From IMG/VR virus record IMGVR_UViG_3300033552_000060, positions 1-21,844 of that record: 21,844 nucleotides of DNA; one strand, given 5' to 3'. Within the stretch, counting starts at the first letter, position 1; every line of letters begins with the position of its first letter. The notes below the pieces were generated by a model. It searched no databases. It had not been told where the DNA came from and saw nothing but the letters and a program-made list of their open reading frames with translations. Positions 1-7,628 of the stretch are shown here, piece after piece. The translations under genes were made by a program, and so were the position numbers. This stretch comes from a virus.

Positions 1-356
1 TTTAATGTAGCTACTTTTTCAAAAATCACATCCTTTGTTGAACTATCAGCTTTGGCAAAATCCTTTTTTAATTTTTCATTTTCAGCAATCAAATTTTCAT
101 TAATTGGATTTTCAACAAAAACCGTTTTACCTTTTTGCATATTTGCCTTTATGACAATTGCTTCATGACCAGGTTTTTTAGCTTCAAAACTTCCCTTTAC
201 TTCCGGAACTATTACTTTTGCAATTTGTGGCGATGGCGTACTTCCTGAGCATCCTTTGAACCATAAAGTAATAAAACAACCTAGAATAAAGAATCCCAGA
301 TATTTTAAAAACTCTTTCCATAAAGGATTATATAAATTCACTTGCCAATTTTTCAT
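1..356 (-). CDS. Probable inner-membrane spanin (Rz-like), C-terminus beyond window edge
   Basis: This minus-strand reading frame opens with ATG at 356-354 and runs off the left edge with no stop, giving about 118 residues. Residues ~19-34 (LGFFILGCFITLWF) form one hydrophobic membrane segment. A Ser/Pro stretch follows, then a Lys/Glu-rich region that looks helical. The start overlaps the endolysin stop by 4 nt (ATGA), so the two genes are translationally coupled. One N-terminal anchor, a charged periplasmic helix and a position directly behind holin and endolysin are typical of the i-spanin (Rz) that fuses inner and outer membranes in the last step of Gram-negative lysis. The function is inferred from layout and topology, not from a recognised motif. 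An unrelated phage membrane protein is the alternative. Confidence 0.55.
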   Translation of the reverse strand, partial: MKNWQVNLYNPLWKEFLKYLGFFILGCFITLWFKGCSGSTPSPQIAKVIVPEVKGSFEAKKPGHEAIVIKANMQKGKTVFVENPINENLIAENEKLKKDFAKADSSTKDVIFEKVATL

Positions 357-895
357 AAATATAGTTTTTCGGCATTAGCCAGTTTTACATCATATAATAA
401 TTTCCAATATTCTTCTCCATTATAGTAGTAAGCCACTACTTTCCATGCTCCTTTTACCAATCCATCAAACATTTTCTTATTTGATTTTATAAAAAGCAAA
501 CTGATTCGCAGTTGATTGTATTCTGATTTTTTAGCATAATCCCACATCGCTCCAACAGACTTAAATCCTAATAGTTCCCAATGAAAACCCATTACTTGCA
601 TCATTCCAATTGAAGTCGCTTCCATTGCTGCATTAGGATTTTTAGCGAAAGCATCATTGAAAGCCAACCACTCTTCAGCTTGGTGCTCTACTTTGTTTAA
701 TGACCATTTCCCTGAAGGAGTATAAGGAGATTTTCTTTTGAACCAAACCGGCTCAAACTGGATGATTATCTTTCCTGTTTTTTTATCGAAGCCAATCCCT
801 CCACTTTCTACATGTTTTATTGCTTGGATTCTTGAAACTGGTACGCCAAATTCTAAGGCCAAAGATTTTATTTCTTGAAGTGTTATTGTTTTCAT
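353..895 (-). CDS. Endolysin, N-acetylmuramidase (DUF3380) family
   Basis: This 180-aa protein is a lysis enzyme expected to cut peptidoglycan glycan strands in the periplasm. It matches the N-acetylmuramidase/DUF3380 pattern from end to end. VESGG (Glu30, probable catalytic acid) is followed by IIQFEPVWF, corresponding to the family's 'ILFERH' region. EATSIGMMQVMGFHWELLGF at ~92-111 matches the family's 'SWGLFQIMGFNY..LGF'. The C-terminal YYYNGEEY matches 'YNGPGY', and a Leu/Ala-rich helix ends the protein. There is no signal peptide or SAR anchor, so export through the holin is expected. It sits 2 nt behind the holin and overlaps the next gene by 4 nt, forming a compact lysis cassette. The length is normal for a single-domain member. 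Confidence 0.85.
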   Translation of the reverse strand: MKTITLQEIKSLALEFGVPVSRIQAIKHVESGGIGFDKKTGKIIIQFEPVWFKRKSPYTPSGKWSLNKVEHQAEEWLAFNDAFAKNPNAAMEATSIGMMQVMGFHWELLGFKSVGAMWDYAKKSEYNQLRISLLFIKSNKKMFDGLVKGAWKVVAYYYNGEEYWKLLYDVKLANAEKLYL

Positions 896-897
896 AA

Positions 898-1434
898 TTA
901 CTTAGTTATTTCAGATTTTACTTCTTTAACAAAACCAATCATTTTTTTTAAAGAACCCCATAAATCAATACCACATTTAGGCAGGTTTTCATGAACAATT
1001 GAAAAGCCTTCGATGGCACAAAAGAATAAAACCACAATTGTTGCTAATTCAAATTCAGCATCAGAAATTGTTGAATACTTGAAGTTTTTAAGCAAAAGTG
1101 TTTTTTGAAGATTTATTAATAGTTGTGGAACCAAAAGATATACCGCTAACTTGATCCCCATTTTCTTGGCTTTGTCGCTTGAGAACCCTTCGCCTTTTCC
1201 AAAAAACCAACGTTCTTTATGATCGCTTTTCTTCCATTCATAAAACGAAGCCAAAAGCCCCGTTAGTAGATCACCTATAAAAAACCACCAAAATATAAAC
1301 CAAACACTTCCATAACTCACTACTTGTGATACTGCTGTAATAGCAGGAACACTTGCTATTATTAAAAATGGTTTTTTTATAAATAGTGATAGTAATGTGA
1401 ATTTTGGTAAGGCAAAAGCCAGTAGTTTTTCCAT
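898..1434 (-). CDS. Phage holin, holin_4 (toxin secretion/lysis holin) type
   Basis: This 178-aa protein has several hydrophobic segments: ~24-36 and ~44-62 (very Trp/Phe-rich, followed by DLLTGLLASFYEWKK), ~95-112, and ~127-143. The D-x-x-T-G-L/I-x-A motif after the second segment and the C-terminal EGFSIVHENLPKCGIDL (family pattern 'E.iSilENl.k.G...P..l...l') identify the Bacteroidota/Firmicutes phage holin_4 family. It should form inner-membrane lesions that release the endolysin. Its stop lies 2 nt before the endolysin start, and it follows the tail-fibre gene by 46 nt with no evident terminator. It is therefore probably co-transcribed with the tail genes. Confidence 0.8.
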   Translation of the reverse strand: MEKLLAFALPKFTLLSLFIKKPFLIIASVPAITAVSQVVSYGSVWFIFWWFFIGDLLTGLLASFYEWKKSDHKERWFFGKGEGFSSDKAKKMGIKLAVYLLVPQLLINLQKTLLLKNFKYSTISDAEFELATIVVLFFCAIEGFSIVHENLPKCGIDLWGSLKKMIGFVKEVKSEITK

Positions 1435-1480
1435 GCGTTATTTTGTTAATAATTTATATTCATTTAAAAAGTTCTTGGAT

Positions 1481-4400
1481 TTAAACTGCCACAAAAGTTC
1501 CTGAAACGGTGACGCTTTTAATTTGTGTATCTGGATTTAAGAACATTAACTGTGCGTATAAATCACCGCTATCAATCCTTGACGCTAGTATAACCCAGCT
1601 TATATTGTCATTTGAGTATTCATAGTAAACCGTTCCACTCGTTCTTCTTAACCTAATCCATTGGTTTGCTTGTCTTACAATTGTTGGCGGTGCCACATCC
1701 GCATTTATTGATGATAAATGAATCATATTATCTTGAAAATAATAAAACATATAGTTATGATACACCCAATTGTCCGCTCCTGTAAGTAAATTGTCATGTC
1801 TTAATGCAAAAATAACCCTATCTAATTGTGCTAATGTCAATGTGCTAACAGAACATTTAAACCATCCATCAATACCAGATGCTAATTTCCTATTCATACT
1901 TATAATTCGAGAACCATTTGCGCTTGAACTTAAAAAGTCACCCAACACAACATCATTTGTTGCTGAAAAATTAACAATTGAAGAATAATCACTACTAATA
2001 AATGGTGCCACGCCTACGGCTAAAATTCTATAATAAAAAGTTTGATTCAAAGTTAATCCACTATGTTTATAGGTGTTGCCGTTTACACCTATTGAAGCAA
2101 GATTGATAAAACTTATGCCATCAGTGGAATACTGTAAAGTATAACCGTTATTATTTAATGATTGCGTCCACGTAAAATTAATTTCTGTTGATGTTGTTCC
2201 GGTCGATATTAAATTTGGTACTATCAATTTTAAAACATTTATGATGCTTTTTAATTTATCATAAATAACACCATGGCCGGCCGCGTTTGGATGCCCGGCA
2301 TAACCTTGATATGTTGCGTTCCAAGTACTCGCTGACGAATCACCGCCAGTGAACAAAGTTTGCGATGCATCAATATATTGTGAATAAGTTGATTTTATCC
2401 ATGCATTAAAAGTTCCGTTTGTTGGTGGAATTGTTAATGGATAAACGGATATTCCTTTCGCTGTTATTGCATTTATTAATGTTTGGTAATTAGCTTGATT
2501 CGTGCCGTTTGTTCCAAGCATTAAAAAAACCGATTTTGGATTTCTTAATCCAATTTCATTTAATGTGGTTTGCATATCTAAAATTTGTGCCCCTCCAGAT
2601 GCGTGTAAGGAAATTTTTTGTGTATTTCGGTTTTTAAATAAATCAAAAAACCGTGATGAACTGCTTTTTCTAATTACGGAGGAATCTTCCATAGAAAAAC
2701 CTTGCGTAATACTATCACCTACAAATAAATAGTCAATATTTTTTTGCTCATTGGATTTAACTGTAAATGAATTAATTTCCCATTCACCATCTAACACTTG
2801 AAACCCATATTGAAACATTGTTGGCTGACAATTTGCCGTTTCATTGTAATTGCTTACAAAAGATAAATCCGATGATTCTCCGGTACTTATATTTTTAACC
2901 GTGAAAATTATTTTATTTTTTATCCTTGTCATTTTAAAGGAAACCAAATCATTTTTTTCTATAAGTACAATATTTGTCGATGTTATTCTATCAGTCCATG
3001 TAGTTCCATCACTTGTCGTTGAAGCAATAGCCATTCCGGTATTTGTTCTTCTGCAACTCCACAAAAATTTATAAGACGTCTGTAACGAATCTAGAAAAGG
3101 CGCAATTCCCAATCCAAGTGTTTTACAAACACCAACAATTTCCAATTCAAAATTATCTAATGTGGACGTTCCATAATTAGAAAAAACAAATTTATCCGCT
3201 TGAAACACTCCAACGCTTTTTGATACGTTTAATATATTATTAAGAATTGAATATGTTGTGTTTGGTGCCGTGATTGTTAATTCTGTTGATGTTCTAATTC
3301 CTGGAATAATTGTTCCTAATACATTATCATTTGCGTTTAAAATATTAACATTAATAATGGGTGCCAATGGGTTTGTGCTGTCAATTGTCACATTCGTACC
3401 CGCAACTAACTTGTTTTGTTTTCCAGAAACTAAATCATTAATTTGTTTTTGCAATTTGCCAAAAGCTACTAAAACACTATCTGTAGAAACAATTGCACCT
3501 CCTGTAACAAGAGAAAGTCCACTTACTAAAGTAGCCAAAACCCGTGCTGTCGTAAAATACAAATTACTCGTACCTTCAGGTAATTGATCCGTGTTCGTGG
3601 CTCCACTTCCTGTTACCGCATTTTTTACCCAAATAATTTCTTCAGCATCCCAGTTGTAATTCACAACATCAGCAGCGCCTACTTCATTTACTTGTGCATA
3701 ATCGCCAATATTAGCTATTGGGTGTGCTGAAATTAAAGCGGCTTGGGTAAGATAAACTCCTTTAAATCTATTGTTGTAATCAGAACTATTTAGTTTTAAA
3801 GCTAGAGCAGCGGCTTGTGCGGTACTTACTGGTTTATTTAGATCACTTGTGTTGTCTACGTTTCCAAGTCCTATTCTTGTTTTGTCGTAAACAATCCCTA
3901 CATAATCCAAAAAGCCAGAATTACCAGCATCAAAGCGCCACTTGAAGTGAACGATTTCATTGTTTTTTATCGATAACGTTTCAGCGTTAGGGAAGGAGTA
4001 TTTAAAGTTTCCTGTTCCAGAAAGATGCAATACTTGTAAAATACCGCCATTTACATTTTTTAAATAATGATCCTTACCATCGTAAATAAATTTTTTATTT
4101 GCAGTAGAAACTGAAATAGATCCTAAAGAAGTTGCTGCAACCACCAGGAAATTTGTTGCTTGATCCGTTATAGAAAATTCCGCTTTATATCCTGAACCTG
4201 ATAACTTCTTGAAGGTAGCTTCTGATTTGGCGATGTACGCGTCACCAGCCACCGGAGCCGTTGGCTGTTCAATAACGCCATCAGTAACAACAATCAAAGT
4301 AGCTTGCACCGTATCGTTAGGAACGGGTTGTGTTACAGGATTACTTACGCTTTCAGTTCCTGCAATACGAGTAAACGTGTTTGACGTGTTTAAAACAATC

Positions 4401-4681
4401 AAATCAATACGTTGCATTCCTGCGGCGGCAAAAGGAATATTAATCACTACAGCCGCCGGATTTGTATACGGAACTCCATTAATAAGCCATTGCCAACCGA
4501 TATTCATCGTTAAACTTTGACCCACCAAAGAAAAACCAGTTTCCGAAACTAATTTATCGACATTATCGATTTTAGCTTCGAGATAATCGAAATTAGCGTT
4601 AATCATTTGGCCCGCACTTTTTGCGCCAGTACCCGTTTTATCGCCGGTTGTTGTTCCTAAAAAAAGCTTTTGTAGTGCCAT
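1481..4681 (-). CDS. Tail fibre / receptor-binding protein with SGNH-hydrolase and FN3 domains
   Basis: This 1066-aa protein is probably trimeric and sits at the tail tip. The N-terminus (~1-45, TTTGDKTGTGAKSAGQMINANF) resembles virion-attachment regions of other tail fibres, and NLYFTTARV near residue 375 is a motif often seen in phage fibres. A beta-rich, lectin-like region (~490-645) precedes an SGNH/GDSL hydrolase domain (~650-815). That domain has block I GDSITQ (Ser657), block II Gly near 696, block III LGTN (Asn725) and block V HPN (His797). An FN3-like domain (~818-905, WTQSLNNNGYTLQYSTDG) and a C-terminal concanavalin-like module (~907-1066) follow. The enzyme domain probably deacylates a surface glycan during adsorption. 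The usual Asp of block V DxxH is Tyr794 here. The start overlaps the upstream stop by one base (TAATG). Confidence 0.8.
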   Translation of the reverse strand: MALQKLFLGTTTGDKTGTGAKSAGQMINANFDYLEAKIDNVDKLVSETGFSLVGQSLTMNIGWQWLINGVPYTNPAAVVINIPFAAAGMQRIDLIVLNTSNTFTRIAGTESVSNPVTQPVPNDTVQATLIVVTDGVIEQPTAPVAGDAYIAKSEATFKKLSGSGYKAEFSITDQATNFLVVAATSLGSISVSTANKKFIYDGKDHYLKNVNGGILQVLHLSGTGNFKYSFPNAETLSIKNNEIVHFKWRFDAGNSGFLDYVGIVYDKTRIGLGNVDNTSDLNKPVSTAQAAALALKLNSSDYNNRFKGVYLTQAALISAHPIANIGDYAQVNEVGAADVVNYNWDAEEIIWVKNAVTGSGATNTDQLPEGTSNLYFTTARVLATLVSGLSLVTGGAIVSTDSVLVAFGKLQKQINDLVSGKQNKLVAGTNVTIDSTNPLAPIINVNILNANDNVLGTIIPGIRTSTELTITAPNTTYSILNNILNVSKSVGVFQADKFVFSNYGTSTLDNFELEIVGVCKTLGLGIAPFLDSLQTSYKFLWSCRRTNTGMAIASTTSDGTTWTDRITSTNIVLIEKNDLVSFKMTRIKNKIIFTVKNISTGESSDLSFVSNYNETANCQPTMFQYGFQVLDGEWEINSFTVKSNEQKNIDYLFVGDSITQGFSMEDSSVIRKSSSSRFFDLFKNRNTQKISLHASGGAQILDMQTTLNEIGLRNPKSVFLMLGTNGTNQANYQTLINAITAKGISVYPLTIPPTNGTFNAWIKSTYSQYIDASQTLFTGGDSSASTWNATYQGYAGHPNAAGHGVIYDKLKSIINVLKLIVPNLISTGTTSTEINFTWTQSLNNNGYTLQYSTDGISFINLASIGVNGNTYKHSGLTLNQTFYYRILAVGVAPFISSDYSSIVNFSATNDVVLGDFLSSSANGSRIISMNRKLASGIDGWFKCSVSTLTLAQLDRVIFALRHDNLLTGADNWVYHNYMFYYFQDNMIHLSSINADVAPPTIVRQANQWIRLRRTSGTVYYEYSNDNISWVILASRIDSGDLYAQLMFLNPDTQIKSVTVSGTFVAV

Positions 4682-4836
4682 TATATGTTCGGGTTTTCGT
4701 CAAACGTTCTATCTTCCTGATCAAACGTAATTTCGTTAGTACTAAAGTCAAAAGGGATCGTTGGTTCCTTAATATCATTTTCACCTATGGAGGGATATTT
4801 ATTATTTCCTACTCCTATTCGTTTTATGTCAGCCAT
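4681..4836 (-). CDS. Small conserved-position tail-module protein, 51 aa, unknown function
   Basis: This short gene lies between the tail-tip gene and the tail fibre. ATG at 4836-4834 begins 2 nt after the tail-tip stop, and TAA at 4683-4681 shares its last A with the fibre ATG. The product is acidic and polar (begins MADIKRIGVGNNKY, ends TFDENPNI), with no membrane segment, no cysteine and no recognised domain. The tight spacing on both sides, in an operon whose genes regularly touch or overlap, is the main support for it being real. It could be a small tail-tip or fibre-attachment component, but nothing in the sequence shows this directly. Confidence 0.6.
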   Translation of the reverse strand: MADIKRIGVGNNKYPSIGENDIKEPTIPFDFSTNEITFDQEDRTFDENPNI

Positions 4837-4838
4837 AA

Positions 4839-7628
4839 TTAATAAGTTGTCATATATGATTCTGCCTCTACAGGTAATCCATTCAATCTTAAATTTCCAT
4901 TTGTCACCACAACCGTATTTAATTTGATCTTACTCCTTACGTGACTATAATCATTTATAGTTCCTGAATCAGCGGCTCCGGTTGCATTTAACGTTATATA
5001 AATCACATCCGAAGCTATATAATTTAGTGTGATTGGAATTGTTTTTGAATTACCTAAACTATTAGAACTCTCTATAATTACTCCGTTTTTTTCTATACTA
5101 TAACCCGCTGATGATTCCATACTAAATTTAGATCCTGACATATTTACCAAACCTTCGAAAACACCATAAAAAGCCAAAGAATCCGTAGGCATAATATTAG
5201 GTGTAATCGATAATTTTAATTTCCTACTCTTTTTACCCACAGCCATAACTACTTGAGTAACTATTTCAGAAACTAAATCCAAAGTGACGGTATACTCTTT
5301 GATTCTGATAATATTTAAAGAATCTAAAGCCGTAGCGCCATCGTTATCTGTAACCTGGATTTGGTACGTGTAATAATCTTCCGTGAGGTTTTGAAAAGTT
5401 GTCGCTAAAGCAAATGGCGTATTGATAATGTCGCCAAAACCTCCAACCGTTTTATTCCACACTTGACTTACAATTGTTCCGTCAGGATCATAAGCAGTCG
5501 CTAAAGCCGATGCCGTTGTTTGCGTATTTGTCAAGTAAATATCGTCACCAGCCAAAACTATTGGAGGTATATTTTCGTCACCAGGAGTTGTGGAACTTAC
5601 GTCCCTATAATGCGAGCGACCCAGCGTTAAAGTTGTTTTATTTTCATCAAGATTCCAAGAGCAGTTTAGGACTATGAAATCTTTTTCATACACGTATTTA
5701 AACAAAATAATATCATTGAACTTTACCGCATTCAAAGCCGTACAATCAAACTTTTCATGCGCTTCATTAAACATTCTTCGGTAAATGTTTGCAACCGTTT
5801 TACTGTACGAGGTGTTTTCTATTTTATAAACAGCGTCAGTCCATTGTAGCCAATGCGTTCGAGAAGATAAATTATCATCTGTAGCATATTTTTTTACCGT
5901 AAAACTCCCCGACGTTTGAGCCAATTCCGTTTGAACAACCATTTGCTCACCATCATTGAAATTATAAAAAACATTTATAACATTTATTAACAATCCCGAT
6001 ACGTAAACATTATGCATATTTTCTTTAATAAGATTCGCACCCTCAAGTTGTACAACACTATAATTATTACCTCTTAAAGAAAAATAATACAGTACAGGAA
6101 CTTCAATTTGATTAAAAAATAAAGTTTGCTCTTTCAATTTATATAAACGAAAACCTTTAGAAAAACCTGATTTATCATCGCTATAAATTAAGCCCACTTC
6201 TTTATCAATAGTGAATTCCCCGTTTATTACATCTGTTATTTTTTCAACTTCCTGAAAATCAATAATATCTACAGACGCTTTTATTATTTCAATTCCTAAT
6301 ATTCTATTTATATTAATTTGACCCGGTGGAGCATAAAATCGTACATCAATCAAACCTTCTTCTAAAAAAATATGTTCTATCTCTAAACCAGCTTTTCCAG
6401 AAGTGTCAAAAACCAACATTTCCTGATCAAGCACTATTCCTCCAAAATTGCTGTATATAACTACATTATTAAAAAATATTTCATACTTGAAAGGATTACT
6501 CCATAAAGCTATATTTTCCGGATTTTCATTAGGCCAAACAGGCTTCTTTATTTTAAAATCAAATTCAAATTTTACTTTTTGTCCTTTAGCTATGTATATT
6601 TTATTTTTTAAAGAAACTACTTTTAAATCATCTTGAATATAATTTACATACTGGCTTCCGTTGTAATAACCCATATTAAAAAGAGTGCAATTATAATCGG
6701 GATTAGTACATTTTAAATAATAATTATTATACCCCATCCATTCCGTTGCGTGCACTTCCCCTTTAACCCCGGTAACTATCGCCCAACCATCAATCGTTTC
6801 CTTACTTACTTCTTTAGAAAAATTAGGCGCTATTTTATCATGCGTAATAGTAATTTCATTATACGGCGGTATAGTTGTAAAAACAGGCGTTGCTAATGCC
6901 GTAATATCTTTTAATAAACGATTGTAAATTAATGTTCCGGTAAGCGTTCCTGTAGTGTTGTAAATCTTATAAGTAACCTGACGAACATGACGGGTATTTA
7001 CCCCTTCAATATACCAGCGGTTGTCGGCTTGGTAACAAACACTGAGCGTATCCTTTAATAAAGTTTCCAAAATGGAATAAGCATCTTGTTTTTTATCTTT
7101 ATCCAAGAAAGTAGCCGTATCAATGTATATCGTATTCCAATTTTTATTGACGAAGTTCTCAATAGCGGGATTAAAATATAAATCCAACTCGACACCCGTT
7201 AATTTTAGGCATTGGCAAAAAATATCAATAAGTGATTTTTCACGGGAATAATATTCATTGGGAAGGTATTTACCCTTTAATCTACCTAATCCATCACTAG
7301 CCGTAAAGGAGACGAAGAAACAACCGTTTTGATACGGCTCACTGTATAAATCAGGTAATATATAGCCTTGCCAAATAATACTATCATCCGCATTGTTTTT
7401 TACCAACACCTTAAAGCGATGTTCGTCTCCGGTAAAGAATTTAATAAAAGCGGCATCTTTTGCGGTTTTAGTAAGCATATCAAAATTAAACTCACTAGAT
7501 ACGATCGCCATTTCATCTTTAGTATCGCCACCATTCCACTTCAGGACAATTCCAGACGCAGAAGCATCCTCCAACACTAATTGTGTAAGCGGACTTGTCA
7601 TATCGAGTATGTCAATATAATAGCTCAT
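4839..7628 (-). CDS. Large tail-tip / baseplate-hub-like structural protein with PKD-like domain
   Basis: This 929-aa protein is encoded directly after the tape measure, where distal tail, hub and tail-associated proteins normally sit. The N-terminal part (~1-130) is beta-rich, with tail-protein-like stretches such as LKWNGG, SSEFNFDML, VLVKNNADDSIIWQGYI and FVSFTASDGLGRLKG, suggesting a hub or ring-forming fold. Residues ~687-775 (PPIVLAGDDIYLTN, then YDPDGTIVSQVW and VTDNDGATALDSL) form a PKD/Ig-like domain, a common decoration that binds glycans or other virion proteins. The C-terminal ~150 residues are again beta-rich. Its start overlaps the tape-measure stop by one base (TAATG). The role as hub is inferred from position and composition; no enzymatic motif was seen. 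Confidence 0.6.
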   Translation of the reverse strand: MSYYIDILDMTSPLTQLVLEDASASGIVLKWNGGDTKDEMAIVSSEFNFDMLTKTAKDAAFIKFFTGDEHRFKVLVKNNADDSIIWQGYILPDLYSEPYQNGCFFVSFTASDGLGRLKGKYLPNEYYSREKSLIDIFCQCLKLTGVELDLYFNPAIENFVNKNWNTIYIDTATFLDKDKKQDAYSILETLLKDTLSVCYQADNRWYIEGVNTRHVRQVTYKIYNTTGTLTGTLIYNRLLKDITALATPVFTTIPPYNEITITHDKIAPNFSKEVSKETIDGWAIVTGVKGEVHATEWMGYNNYYLKCTNPDYNCTLFNMGYYNGSQYVNYIQDDLKVVSLKNKIYIAKGQKVKFEFDFKIKKPVWPNENPENIALWSNPFKYEIFFNNVVIYSNFGGIVLDQEMLVFDTSGKAGLEIEHIFLEEGLIDVRFYAPPGQININRILGIEIIKASVDIIDFQEVEKITDVINGEFTIDKEVGLIYSDDKSGFSKGFRLYKLKEQTLFFNQIEVPVLYYFSLRGNNYSVVQLEGANLIKENMHNVYVSGLLINVINVFYNFNDGEQMVVQTELAQTSGSFTVKKYATDDNLSSRTHWLQWTDAVYKIENTSYSKTVANIYRRMFNEAHEKFDCTALNAVKFNDIILFKYVYEKDFIVLNCSWNLDENKTTLTLGRSHYRDVSSTTPGDENIPPIVLAGDDIYLTNTQTTASALATAYDPDGTIVSQVWNKTVGGFGDIINTPFALATTFQNLTEDYYTYQIQVTDNDGATALDSLNIIRIKEYTVTLDLVSEIVTQVVMAVGKKSRKLKLSITPNIMPTDSLAFYGVFEGLVNMSGSKFSMESSAGYSIEKNGVIIESSNSLGNSKTIPITLNYIASDVIYITLNATGAADSGTINDYSHVRSKIKLNTVVVTNGNLRLNGLPVEAESYMTTY

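Noticed and set aside
1435-1480. Terminator between tail fibre and holin genes
   Set aside because: No stable inverted repeat with a T-tract was found, so read-through into the lysis genes is more likely.
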